A stretch of 64,000 nucleotides of DNA from contig JAIYAQ010000012.1 in NCBI GenBank assembly GCA_027488975.1, positions 248,001 through 312,000 of the forward strand. The letters run 5' to 3'. How positions within the stretch are numbered: position 1 is the stretch's first letter; each line of letters begins with the position of its first letter. Of this stretch, positions 29,957-37,826 are shown piece by piece. Source of the stretch: Cyanobium sp. E1_MAG_00006. GTDB lineage: Bacteria; Cyanobacteriota; Cyanobacteriia; PCC-6307; Cyanobiaceae. The translations under genes were made by a program, and so were the position numbers. The notes beneath the pieces are model-generated. The model was given only the letters and a program-made list of their open reading frames with translations, did no database searches and was not told the origin of the DNA.

Positions 29957-31858
29957 ATGCCTGAGCAACGCTGGCAGCTGCCGGCCGCGGTGAGCGTCAC
30001 ACCAGAGCTGCGCCAGCTGGGCTTGCCCGATGCCCTGCTCACGCTGCTGCTGCGCCGTGGTCACACCAGCCTGGCGGCGATCAAGGCCTTGCTGGATCCG
30101 CCCGAAGCCCCGGATCCCAGCCGCCATTTCCCCGACCTGCGACGTGCCGTGCAGCGCCTGCGCCAGGCCTGCCGGGCCGGCGAAGGAGTGGCGATCTGCG
30201 GCGACTACGACGCCGACGGCATGACCAGCACGGCCCTGCTTGTGGGTCTGCTGCAGCGCCTGGGTGCGGCAGCGGTGGCGGCGATCCCGAGTCGGATGGA
30301 CGACGGCTACGGGCTCAACAGCGCCATGGTGGAACGGCTGGCGGCTGATGGGATCCGACTGCTGGTCACGGTCGATAACGGCGTCGCCGCCCGTGAAGCC
30401 CTGGAGCGTGCCCGCGAGCTGGAGCTGGATGTGATCCTCACGGACCACCACACCTTGCCGGCCGAACTCCCACCCTGTCTGGCCTTGCTGCATCCAGCCT
30501 GCACCCCGGAGGAATCGCCCTACCGCGGTCTGGCGGGTGTCGGCCTGGCGACGGTGCTGGCCCAGGCCCTGGCCCGGGCCTGCCGCTCCCGCGAAGGCCT
30601 GGCCCTGGCACTCGATCTGTTCTGTATCGGCACCATCGCCGACATGGCCCCACTGCTGGGGGTGAACCGGCGCTGGCTGATGGACGGCCTGCCCCAGCTC
30701 AAGGAGAGCACCCTGGCGGGCCTGCAGGCCCTGCAGCAGGTGGCGGGGCTCGATGACGTGCCGATCGACGCCACGGCCGTGGGCTTCCAGATCGCTCCCC
30801 GCATCAACGCCGTGGGGAGGCTGGGGGATCCTCAGCTGGTGGTGGATCTGCTGACCACCACCGATCAGGAGTGCGCCCTGGAACTGGCCCGCCAGTGCGA
30901 GAGCCTGAACCGCCAGCGCCGTGAGCTCTGCGATGCCGTCGAGGCGGAAGCCCGAGCCTTAGTGGAGGCCGATGGCGAGCAGCGCAGCACGTTCCTGCTC
31001 CTTGCCCAGAGCCACTGGCACCACGGTGTGATCGGCATCGTGGCCGCGCGGCTTGTGGATCATTTCGGCTTGCCGGTGGCCCTGCTGGCCAGCGAGGGAG
31101 ATGGCCGGCTGCGGGCTTCCGTGCGCGCTCCGAAGGGGTTTGCCGTGGATGCGGCCCTGCAGTCCTGCACAGAGTTGCTCGAGCGCCACGGGGGCCATCC
31201 GGCCGCCGGCGGCTTCACGGTGCGCGCCGAAAGGCTCAGCGAACTGCACGAGCGCCTGAATCTGTTGGCCGAGCGCTGGCGGGATGCGCACGGCGGCAGC
31301 CAGCTGCTGGAACCGGAGGTGCGGGTCGACCTGGCGGAGCTGACTCCGGATTTTTGGCGACAGCTGCAACGGCTTGAGCCCTTCGGGATCGGCCACGCCA
31401 CGCCGCTGTTCTGGAGCAGCCGCTGCCGGGTGGTGCAGCAACGCCAGCTACGGGGCGGCCATCTGCAGCTCACCCTGGAGCAGGAGGGGGCAACGGCCCG
31501 GGCGATTGCCTGGCGCTGGGCCGGTGCGTGGACCCTGCCGAACGAGCTGGACGTGGCCTTCCACCTGCGGCTCAACCGCTGGCAGGGTCAGGAGCAGCTG
31601 CAGCTGGAGCTGAAGGGATTGAGAGCCAGCACAAGCGAAACGGTGCTGCTACTGCGCCAGGAGCGCCGCTACTGGGTGCGGCGTGACGGTGAAGCGCTGG
31701 TGATTCGCAATGCCGCCGGCGACGAGTTGAGGGGGATCGCCGGGGCAGGGAGCGGCTCTGAGGCTGGCGAACTGGCCCTGGAGGATCCCCAGACAAACCA
31801 CCCCTATGTCCGGGCCCTCTTCCGCGAGGCCGCCATGGCCTTGGGGCTGGCTGCCTGA
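29957..31858 (+). CDS. recJ: single-stranded-DNA-specific exonuclease
   Basis: This 5'-3' ssDNA exonuclease acts in recombination and mismatch or base-excision repair. The DHH domain shows AICGDYDADGMTST (about residues 79-92), LLVTVDNGV (about 135-143), ILTDHHTLP (about 159-167) and a GTIADMAPL block. The DHHA1 domain ends with the glycine-rich LERHGGHPAAGGFTV (about 407-421), and an OB-fold follows. ATG 29957 gives 633 residues. An in-frame ATG at 29870 would add 29 residues unlike the family start. Confidence 0.94.
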   Translation: MPEQRWQLPAAVSVTPELRQLGLPDALLTLLLRRGHTSLAAIKALLDPPEAPDPSRHFPDLRRAVQRLRQACRAGEGVAICGDYDADGMTSTALLVGLLQRLGAAAVAAIPSRMDDGYGLNSAMVERLAADGIRLLVTVDNGVAAREALERARELELDVILTDHHTLPAELPPCLALLHPACTPEESPYRGLAGVGLATVLAQALARACRSREGLALALDLFCIGTIADMAPLLGVNRRWLMDGLPQLKESTLAGLQALQQVAGLDDVPIDATAVGFQIAPRINAVGRLGDPQLVVDLLTTTDQECALELARQCESLNRQRRELCDAVEAEARALVEADGEQRSTFLLLAQSHWHHGVIGIVAARLVDHFGLPVALLASEGDGRLRASVRAPKGFAVDAALQSCTELLERHGGHPAAGGFTVRAERLSELHERLNLLAERWRDAHGGSQLLEPEVRVDLAELTPDFWRQLQRLEPFGIGHATPLFWSSRCRVVQQRQLRGGHLQLTLEQEGATARAIAWRWAGAWTLPNELDVAFHLRLNRWQGQEQLQLELKGLRASTSETVLLLRQERRYWVRRDGEALVIRNAAGDELRGIAGAGSGSEAGELALEDPQTNHPYVRALFREAAMALGLAA

Positions 31859-31918
31859 GCAGCGGACCGGATCCAGCAGCGGACTTCTGCTGCTGAACGG
31901 AAAGGTTGAGAGGCAGAC

Positions 31919-31942
31919 GTCGGCTCGCCTTGGCAAGCCGAC
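31919..31942. terminator. hairpin between convergent recJ and psb30
   Basis: GTCGGCT (31919-31925) pairs with AGCCGAC (31936-31942), and inner GCC/GGC bases extend the stem. It lies 61 bases after recJ and 10 bases beyond the psb30 stop, so it could terminate both converging genes. Neither strand has a strong T-run. Confidence 0.45.
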
Positions 31943-31951
31943 TTCAAGGTC

Positions 31952-32059
31952 TCAGAGGGCGCCGCGGCGATAGAAGAGGATGAAGATCACGGCCGGGCCG
32001 GCGATGGTGATCAGGAACAGGGCCGCGAAGTTGGCGATCAGATGGAAGTCGATTCCCAT
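31952..32059 (-). CDS. psb30: photosystem II protein Psb30 (Ycf12)
   Basis: This 35-codon gene was read directly from the reverse complement. The protein begins [14 protein letters not shown] and ends [13 protein letters not shown], with one membrane helix (about residues 8-29) and a basic RR C-terminal end. This matches Psb30/Ycf12, a small subunit at the periphery of the PSII core near cytochrome b559 that aids PSII stability. It is monocistronic, convergent with recJ and divergent from the ykgJ-like gene. Confidence 0.9.
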   Translation of the reverse strand: MGIDFHLIANFAALFLITIAGPAVIFILFYRRGAL

Positions 32060-32136
32060 GGAAGAACGGCGCAGCGGCTGCACAAATCGAGGCTCAGACT
32101 ACGGGGCGATCGGTGGGCGCCAAGTCCTGCAGCACC

Positions 32137-32159
32137 GTCACTGTGACGGGTTGTCACAG
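32137..32159. promoter_or_regulatory. overlapping palindromes in psb30/ykgJ-like divergent gap
   Basis: CTGTGAC (32141-32147) and GTCACAG (32153-32159) form a perfect 7-base inverted repeat with spacer GGGTT. GTCAC (32137-32141) also pairs with GTGAC (32143-32147). The half-site GTCAC/GTGAC therefore appears three times in 23 bases, ending 17 bases before the ykgJ-like ATG. The site resembles a CRP/FNR-type operator but with one extra spacer base. Confidence 0.4.
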
Positions 32160-32176
32160 CAGCGCGGAGGGCTGGC

Positions 32177-32578
32177 ATGAGTAAGGAACTGCACTGGTGC
32201 TGCATCAGCGGTTGTGGCTCCTGCTGCCGCCTGGATCCAGGGGAGCGCAACGAAGCCCTCGAAGCGCTCACGCCGGAACAGCAGGAGCAGTATCTGGCCA
32301 TGGTGGGGCCTGACGGCTGGTGTATCCACTTCGACACGGGCTCAAGCACCTGTCGCGTTTACAACGAGCGGCCGATGTTCTGCCGCGTCGAGAACCTGGC
32401 ACGCCTGTTCCACGTTCCCGAGCAGGAGGCCAATGATTTCGCCATCGCCTGCTGCCGGCAGCAGATCCGCAGCGAACACGGGGGTCGTGGCATGGTGATG
32501 AAACGGTTCGAGCAGGCGATCCGCCAACCTGCAGACCCGCTTCCTGACGAGGCCCCAGAGACCGGCCACCACCGCTGA
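32177..32578 (+). CDS. YkgJ-family cysteine-cluster protein
   Basis: This 133-residue protein starts with a dense cysteine cluster (CCISGCGSCC, about residues 8-17) and adds WCIHFD, TCRVYNERPMFCR and FAIACCRQQ. This is the CxxCxxxCC pattern of the YkgJ family, thought to bind zinc or an iron-sulfur centre. Function is unsettled. Its TGA overlaps the following UPF0016 gene's ATG by one base, so it is translated with the cation transporter pair. Confidence 0.82.
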   Translation: MSKELHWCCISGCGSCCRLDPGERNEALEALTPEQQEQYLAMVGPDGWCIHFDTGSSTCRVYNERPMFCRVENLARLFHVPEQEANDFAIACCRQQIRSEHGGRGMVMKRFEQAIRQPADPLPDEAPETGHHR

Positions 32579-32997
32579 TGTCTGAGCTGCCACCCCCCGC
32601 ACCTGAGCCCGTCAACGGCCAATCGCCCGCCGACACTCAGGCCTCGACCGAGGCTCCGACGCCTTCGCCACAGACGACAGCAGGCGGTACCGACCGTGCC
32701 GGCAGCTTCGGGGCTGTGTTCCTCACCACCTTCACCACGGTGTTTCTGGCGGAACTGGGCGACAAGACCCAGCTGGCGGCCCTGCTGCTCTCCGCTGAAT
32801 CCGGCCGCCCGGTGATCGTGTTCATCGGCGCCTCCCTGGCGCTGATCAGCTCCAGCCTGGTTGGGGTGGTGCTCGGCCGCTGGCTGTCTCGGGTTCTTCC
32901 CCCCCAGCAGCTCGAGCGCCTGGCCGGGATCCTGATGATCGGCCTGGGCCTCTGGCTGGGCCGTCAGGCCGCCATGACCATGCTGCCCCTGGCCTGA
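32578..32997 (+). CDS. half-size UPF0016/GDT1 cation transporter subunit, first copy
   Basis: This 139-residue membrane protein has a disordered Pro/Thr-rich N-terminus (about residues 1-42) and three hydrophobic segments. The signature ELGDKTQLAALLLS (about residues 58-71) is the E-x-G-D-K-[ST] motif of TMEM165/GDT1. Full-length family members carry this motif twice; here each of two adjacent genes has one. Cyanobacterial relatives export manganese. It presumably pairs with the next gene product. Confidence 0.85.
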   Translation: MSELPPPAPEPVNGQSPADTQASTEAPTPSPQTTAGGTDRAGSFGAVFLTTFTTVFLAELGDKTQLAALLLSAESGRPVIVFIGASLALISSSLVGVVLGRWLSRVLPPQQLERLAGILMIGLGLWLGRQAAMTMLPLA

Positions 32998-33009
32998 CCC
33001 ACCACCGCG

Positions 33010-33339
33010 ATGCAACTCCCCCTGCTGGCCTCCACGTTCGTGACCGTGTTCCTGGCGGAGCTGGGCGACAAGACACAGCTGGCGATCGTGACCATCAGCG
33101 GCACCTCCAGCCGCAGTGGCGCGGTGTTTGCCGGCAGTGCCGCCGCCCTGGTGCTGGCCAGCCTGCTGGGGGCCGGTGCCGGCGGCTCCCTCGCCAGTGT
33201 GATTCCGCCTGATGCCCTCCAGCTGGCGGCCTCAGTGGGGTTCCTGGTGATCGGCGGACGGCTGCTGCTGCTGGCCGGCCGCAATCAGGACACGGAAGCG
33301 AACGCTGAGCAGAACGCTGAACAGAACGGGGACGCGTGA
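33010..33339 (+). CDS. half-size UPF0016/GDT1 cation transporter subunit, second copy
   Basis: This 109-residue protein has three hydrophobic segments and the signature ELGDKTQLAIVTISG (about residues 17-31). It starts 12 bases after the first half-size gene. The acidic tail repeats the unit NAEQ (EANAEQNAEQNGD). It probably forms a heterodimer with the upstream product, giving the two inverted motif repeats of a full transporter. Confidence 0.85.
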   Translation: MQLPLLASTFVTVFLAELGDKTQLAIVTISGTSSRSGAVFAGSAAALVLASLLGAGAGGSLASVIPPDALQLAASVGFLVIGGRLLLLAGRNQDTEANAEQNAEQNGDA

Positions 33340-33367
33340 GCCAGCGGACAGCGGCGCAGCCTCTGTC

Positions 33368-33498
33368 TACATTGGTGGCATTGATCCATCAGTTCAGGGC
33401 GTTGGCCGTCCTGCGTTGGTGCGAGCAACACGCCGGTGCCGGGCTCTGCTGCTCAACACCCTGGTGATCCAAACAGGTGAACCAAACCAGGTGAACCA
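33368..33498 (+). promoter_or_regulatory. long leader of RNB-family gene with 11-base direct repeat
   Basis: The 202-base gap holds a possible -10 element, TACATT (33368-33373), far from the downstream ATG. CAGGTGAACCA occurs twice (33474-33484 and 33488-33498), ending 43 bases before that ATG. If transcription starts near the -10 candidate the leader is about 160 bases. I see no convincing small gene in this gap. Confidence 0.25.
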
Positions 33499-33541
33499 CC
33501 CCAGCTGACCGGCCCGCACGAGAGAACGTTTCGTCATCCCC

Positions 33542-35881
33542 ATGAAGTTCACGGTCGCCGATCTGATCGACCAGCTCCCCGCCGAGGACGCGCTCAGCGT
33601 GGCGAAGCTGGAGAAGGCCCTCGGCCTCAGCACCAAGGCCGATCGCGAACAGCTGCGCATCGCCCTCACCGCCCTGGTGAAGGTGGGCGTGCTGGAGGAA
33701 GCGGAGGACGGCATCAGCCGGGTGCAGGACGAGGGCCTGATTGAGGCCCGGTTGCGCTGCAGCAGCAAGGGTTTCTGTTTCGCCCTGCGCGACGATGGCG
33801 GCGAGGACATCTACATCCGCGACAACCAGCTCAACCACGCCTGGAACGGCGACAGGGTTCTGGTGCGCGTCACCCGGGAGGGTGGCCGACGCCGCTCGCC
33901 CGAAGGCGGCGTGCAGTGCATCCTCGAGCGCAGCACCACCAGCCTGCTGGCCCATGTGGAGCAGCAGAACGAACGGCTGGTGGCCGTGCCCCTCGACGAC
34001 CGGCTGCTCACGGCGGTGGAGCTCCCCGCCAGCGATGCCGAGCACCTGAAGCCTGCCGAGGAGGCCGTGGTGGAGGTGAAGGTGGATCGCTTCCCCGTCG
34101 GACAACTGCCCCCCCAGGGCCATGTGGCGCGCAGCCTGGCCGTGAATGCAGGTCCGGAGGCCGATCTCGATCTGCTGCTCACGAAGCACGACCTGCGCGA
34201 CCGGCCGGCAGCGCCCAAGGCCACCGCCAAAGCGCTGGACAGCAAGAACCGCGACGATCTCACCGCCCTGCCGACCGTGCTGCTGCAGGGCTGGGACGGC
34301 AGCGAGGCACCGATCCTGCCGGCGGTCTCACTGGAAAGCATCGACAACGGCCTGCGCCTGTGGGTTCACGCCCCGGCCGTGGCCGAACGGGTCGGCTTCG
34401 GCAGCGCCCTCGATCAGCACCTGCGGGAGCAGGGCGAGGCCTTCTGTGTGGGCACCACCTGGCTGCCGCTGCTGCCGCCCAGCCTTACCAAGGCGGCTGC
34501 CTTCCCGCTGGGCAGCAGCGCCGCTGCCCTCTCCGTGGCCCTGGACTTCAGCGCCGATGGCGTTCTGGAGCACTACCGCTTCAGCCGCAGCACCATCCGC
34601 CCCGACGGCGTGGTGAACCAGGCGGCACTGCAGGCCTTCGCCGAGCGCAAGCCCAAGGCACGTACCACCCCGGCCGCCCTCAAGGCGCTCAAGGATCAGC
34701 TGCCCCTCCTGGAGCAGCTGATCGCTCTGGCCGAGCTGCTGCGCCAGCAGCGCCTGAGCCACGGCTCGATCGATCTCGATCTGGCGATGCCCGCCATCGA
34801 GGGCCTCGGCGATCTGGCGATTCCGGAACCCGATGAAAGCCGCCAGGGATGGCTGGTGCAGCTGGATCCGGCCCTCAGCGCCGCCGGGCTGCTGCGTGAG
34901 CTGGTGCTGCCGGCCCACCGCGCCTTCGGTCGCCACATGGCCGCCCTCGAGCTGCCGGCCATCTACGCCCAGAACCCGCCTCCCGAACCCGATGCCGTGA
35001 ACGATGTGGCCAAGGCGGCCCTTGCCCTGGAGATCCCGCTGGAGCTCTCCGCCGACGGCAACGCCACTGCCCAGGAGCTGGCGTTGGCGTTCGCCGCCAG
35101 CGATCGCTGCCGGGTGCTGCAGCAGCAACTGCGCGAGCCGCTGCGGCCAGTCACCCTGAGCTGCGAGCCGGGAGCGAACATGCTCGCCGGCGAACCGCTT
35201 GCCTACGCCCCCTGGTGCTGCCCGTCGCTGCACTACGCCGACATCTGGAATCAGCATGTGCTGGTGCTGCTCCTCGCCGAGGGCAAGGACCGGCCCTCGG
35301 TGCGACACAAGACCCGGGTGGACATCGCCGGCGACAGCAGCCACGGAGTGATCGACTGGCCGCTGCTGGCCCCCAGCCAGATCAATCCGGCTGAGGAGGG
35401 CAGGAGCGTTGGCCTGCTGCACCGCCTCAACGGCCGCTCCCGCTTCGCCGCCGAGCTGCAGGCCGATGCCCTGGCGATGGCCCAGGCCCGCCAGGCGGAA
35501 CCGCTGGTGGGGCAGACCCTCACCGGTGTGATCAGCGGCGTGCAGAGCTATGGCTTTTTCGTGGAGGTGCCGCCCTCCCAGGTGGAGGGGCTGGTGCACG
35601 TGAGTTCCCTCAAGGACGACTGGTACGAGTACCGCTCGCGCCAGAACCGCCTGGTGGGTCGCAAGAACCGCCGCACCTACATGCTCGGCGACGCGGTCGA
35701 GGTGATCATCCAGAAAGTGGATGTGCTCCGTCATCAGATCGATCTGGCCGTGGTCCTGCCGGAGGGCTACGAGGAGCTGGATGGCGATCAGGGCGGGCAC
35801 CGCGCCGAAGGCCCCGATGACGCCGAAGGCCCCGATAACACCGAAGACAACGAAGACAATCTCCAGAACGGAGAGGACTGA
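33542..35881 (+). CDS. RNB-family (RNase II/R-like) protein lacking catalytic aspartates
   Basis: This 779-residue protein has the RNase II/R layout: an N-terminal winged-helix-like region, cold-shock-like domains (about residues 50-200), an RNB region (about 235-620) and a C-terminal S1 domain (about 658-742, LTGVISGVQSYGFFVEV). Where active enzymes have four aspartates (TIDxxxxxDxDDA), this sequence reads VLLQGWDGSEAPILPAV (about 245-262). The later HFTSPIRRYxDL block reads APWCCPSLHYADI. Flanking RNB landmarks are retained, so I infer a pseudoenzyme that may still bind RNA. Relation to cyanobacterial Zam proteins is possible. The tail is acidic with EGPD repeats. Confidence 0.85.
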   Translation: MKFTVADLIDQLPAEDALSVAKLEKALGLSTKADREQLRIALTALVKVGVLEEAEDGISRVQDEGLIEARLRCSSKGFCFALRDDGGEDIYIRDNQLNHAWNGDRVLVRVTREGGRRRSPEGGVQCILERSTTSLLAHVEQQNERLVAVPLDDRLLTAVELPASDAEHLKPAEEAVVEVKVDRFPVGQLPPQGHVARSLAVNAGPEADLDLLLTKHDLRDRPAAPKATAKALDSKNRDDLTALPTVLLQGWDGSEAPILPAVSLESIDNGLRLWVHAPAVAERVGFGSALDQHLREQGEAFCVGTTWLPLLPPSLTKAAAFPLGSSAAALSVALDFSADGVLEHYRFSRSTIRPDGVVNQAALQAFAERKPKARTTPAALKALKDQLPLLEQLIALAELLRQQRLSHGSIDLDLAMPAIEGLGDLAIPEPDESRQGWLVQLDPALSAAGLLRELVLPAHRAFGRHMAALELPAIYAQNPPPEPDAVNDVAKAALALEIPLELSADGNATAQELALAFAASDRCRVLQQQLREPLRPVTLSCEPGANMLAGEPLAYAPWCCPSLHYADIWNQHVLVLLLAEGKDRPSVRHKTRVDIAGDSSHGVIDWPLLAPSQINPAEEGRSVGLLHRLNGRSRFAAELQADALAMAQARQAEPLVGQTLTGVISGVQSYGFFVEVPPSQVEGLVHVSSLKDDWYEYRSRQNRLVGRKNRRTYMLGDAVEVIIQKVDVLRHQIDLAVVLPEGYEELDGDQGGHRAEGPDDAEGPDNTEDNEDNLQNGED

Positions 35882-35884
35882 GCC

Positions 35885-36532
35885 ATGACGACCGCCGGCC
35901 GCGAGCCGATCGTGCTGGCGGTGTCCGGCGCCAGTGCCCAGCCCCTGGCGGAACGGGCCCTGCAGCTACTGCTGCAGGCGGGAGAGACCGTGGAGCTGGT
36001 GGTCAGCCGCGGAGCGATTGGCGTCTGGCAGGCCGAACTCGGCATCCGCGTGCCCTCGGAGCCGGAGAGCCAGGCGCTGTTCTGGCGGGAACGCACCGAC
36101 TGTGAGGCAGGCACGCTGCACTGCCACCGCTGGAACGATCAGGCGGCCGCCATCGCCAGCGGCAGTCACCGCACCCGCGGCATGGTGATCCTGCCCTGCT
36201 CGATGGGAGCCGTGGGCCGCATCGCCGCCGGCGTGGCCACCGACCTGCTGGAGCGGGCTGCCGATGTGCACCTCAAGGAGAGCCGGCCGCTGGTGATCTG
36301 CCCCCGGGAGACTCCCTGGAACCTGGTGCATCTGCGCAACCTCACCACCCTGGCCGAGGCCGGTGCCCGCATCGCCCCACCGGTGCCGGCCTGGTATCAC
36401 CGCCCCACCACGATCGAGGACATGGTGGATTTTCTGGTGATCCGCGTGTTCGATGGCCTCGGTTACGAGCTCGGCCCCCTGCACCGCTGGAACGGTCCCG
36501 TCCAGCCGCAGAGTCCCTCAGCACCCTGCTGA
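35885..36532 (+). CDS. ubiX: UbiX-family flavin prenyltransferase
   Basis: This enzyme makes prenylated FMN, the cofactor of UbiD-type decarboxylases, from FMN and dimethylallyl phosphate. The 215-residue flavoprotein has the N-terminal LAVSGASAQPLAERAL (about residues 11-26), the loop LPCSMGAVGRIAAGVATDLL (about 102-121) and the stretch RPLVICPRETPWNLVHLRNL (about 137-156). It starts four bases after the RNB-family stop, so the two are likely co-transcribed. Confidence 0.92.
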   Translation: MTTAGREPIVLAVSGASAQPLAERALQLLLQAGETVELVVSRGAIGVWQAELGIRVPSEPESQALFWRERTDCEAGTLHCHRWNDQAAAIASGSHRTRGMVILPCSMGAVGRIAAGVATDLLERAADVHLKESRPLVICPRETPWNLVHLRNLTTLAEAGARIAPPVPAWYHRPTTIEDMVDFLVIRVFDGLGYELGPLHRWNGPVQPQSPSAPC

Positions 36533-36562
36533 TCAAGCGCCCAACGCCTGCATGAGCCCCCT

Positions 36563-37129
36563 GTGAGCCTGTTGCAACGCCTGCTGCTGCTGCCGCTGCT
36601 GAGCCCACTGCTGGCGCTGCTGCTGCTGGCTGCCGTCAACCCTCGCCCCTGGGTGGCACTGCGCCTGCTCACCTGGACCTCACCGGCCTGGCCCCTGGGG
36701 GCCTGGATCGGCGCTGCCGCTGCCGCAGGGGCCGGCCTCAGCGCCGCTGCCACGGGTCTGGCGCTGCAGGGGGCTGCCCAGACGCTCGAACGCCGGCAGG
36801 TGCGCCGTCGGCCCGCAGACGACGGGTCGGCGTCGGCTGAGGTGGACGAACCCCAGACCCGAACAGCACCCCCACGGCAGCGGCAGAGCGCTGAAACCTC
36901 CGAATCGGCCGCCTGGGGCGGCTGGAGCGGCTGGGCTGGTCCCACCCGAGCGGCCGCGGAGCCGGCTCCCACCGTGTCCGTGCCGTTCCGGGTGATTCGC
37001 AAGGGACGCGCCCAGTCCAGCGCCGGTGCCACCAGCAGCGCCTCAGCAGCCAGCCCAGGAACCACCAGCCAGCCCTCGGGCGGATCCAGCACTGACGACT
37101 GGACAACTCCCGCCTCCGACGACTGGTGA
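36563..37129 (+). CDS. two-TM membrane protein with disordered Ser/Thr-rich tail
   Basis: This 188-residue protein has two hydrophobic helices (about residues 4-24 and 42-67). A long low-complexity tail rich in Ala, Ser, Thr, Gln and Arg ends in DDWTTPASDDW, where SDDW/TDDW is repeated. A VPFRVIRKGR patch (about 138-147) may be a short conserved element. It starts at GTG 36563; an ATG just upstream hits a stop after four codons. I do not recognise a characterised family. Confidence 0.6.
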   Translation: MSLLQRLLLLPLLSPLLALLLLAAVNPRPWVALRLLTWTSPAWPLGAWIGAAAAAGAGLSAAATGLALQGAAQTLERRQVRRRPADDGSASAEVDEPQTRTAPPRQRQSAETSESAAWGGWSGWAGPTRAAAEPAPTVSVPFRVIRKGRAQSSAGATSSASAASPGTTSQPSGGSSTDDWTTPASDDW

Positions 37130-37221
37130 TCCCACGGTGTGTCGCGCTGCATGGCATCGGCACAATCCTGCCCGCCACCCTCCCTAAAGTTCCGCCAGCG
37201 TTCCGCCCGAGGCCCGCGACG

Positions 37222-37653
37222 GTGACCGACTCCGCCCAGCCAGCTCCCGCCGCCGCCAAGGCTGCCACCACGGCCAAAGCTGCCAAGCCACCTGCACCGG
37301 AGGACAAACCCTTCGGCGAGTTCGTACCGGATCTGCTGATCCCGGCGATCGCCAGCGAGATCAAGACCTACGGGGGCCCCGACACGACCCTCAGCTTCGA
37401 GCAGGGACCGATGCCGGTGGTGGGCAGCACCGCCTGGATGGTGAAGGGTGAACTGCCGGGCGGGCGTCGGTTCTGGCTCTGCTTCACGGCGGACTCGATC
37501 AGCTCCAGCAAGACCATCGCCGTGGCCGAGGCCGGTGCCGAGCCGAGCCTGCTGGAGTCCTTCCTGATCGACGAGAAGAAGATGACGCTGGCGCTGATCG
37601 TGTCGCGGCTGGTGCAGCGGCTGAACGGCCAGAAGTGGTTGGGCGCCAACTGA
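37222..37653 (+). CDS. DUF2996-family protein
   Basis: This 143-residue soluble protein has an Ala/Lys/Pro-rich N-terminal tail (about residues 1-32). A conserved core follows, with FGEFVPDLLIPAI, TTLSFEQGPMPVVG, FWLCFTADSISSSKTIA and LIVSRLVQRLNGQKWLG. The core matches cyanobacterial and plastid DUF2996, of unknown role. GTG 37222 is preferred; a longer in-frame GTG at 37126 overlaps the upstream gene. CACAAT at 37161-37166 is a possible -10 element. Confidence 0.72.
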   Translation: MTDSAQPAPAAAKAATTAKAAKPPAPEDKPFGEFVPDLLIPAIASEIKTYGGPDTTLSFEQGPMPVVGSTAWMVKGELPGGRRFWLCFTADSISSSKTIAVAEAGAEPSLLESFLIDEKKMTLALIVSRLVQRLNGQKWLGAN

Positions 37654-37686
37654 GAACTCTGGGCTAGGCGCGTCGCCTAAACGCTG

Positions 37687-37760
37687 GGCATGGCAACAGG
37701 TGGCTTGCCAACAGATGGCTTGCCCACACGTGGCTTGCCAACACACGGCTTGCCAACGCA
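37687..37760 (+). repeat. 15-bp tandem repeat upstream of acsF
   Basis: Four contiguous 15-base units occupy 37701-37760: TGGCTTGCCAACAGA, TGGCTTGCCCACACG, TGGCTTGCCAACACA and CGGCTTGCCAACGCA. A degenerate partial copy precedes them (37687-37700). The core GGCTTGCC is unchanged in all four units. The array lies in the 173-base gap before acsF and ends 66 bases upstream of its ATG. There are no spacers, so this is not CRISPR. Confidence 0.9.
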
Positions 37761-37793
37761 TGAACGTGGCGCCGCCAAGCCCCCGGCGACTCC

Positions 37794-37799
37794 TACGAT
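37794..37799 (+). promoter_or_regulatory. candidate acsF -10 element
   Basis: TACGAT lies 27 bases before the acsF ATG and 33 bases after the end of the tandem repeat array. No -35 element is evident at the expected distance, where the sequence is GCCGCC-like. Confidence 0.3.
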
Positions 37800-37826
37800 G
37801 CAAGCCCGTCCACTGCCGCCGCCCCG

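Noticed and set aside
31952-32059. psbM or petN instead of psb30
   Set aside because: The N-terminus ([14 protein letters not shown]) and the YRRGAL end match Psb30/Ycf12 and not the PsbM or PetN patterns I know.
32142-32158. A true CRP site
   Set aside because: The TGTGA and TCACA half-sites are seven rather than six bases apart, so I list it only as an operator-like palindrome.
33394-33535. A short minus-strand frame in the gap before the RNB-family gene (starts MTKRSLVRAGQL)
   Set aside because: Basic and compact, so it briefly resembled a ribosomal protein, but it does not match L34 or another known small protein and has no supporting context.
37687-37760. CRISPR array
   Set aside because: The units are directly contiguous with no spacers, are only 15 bases long, and no cas gene is present.
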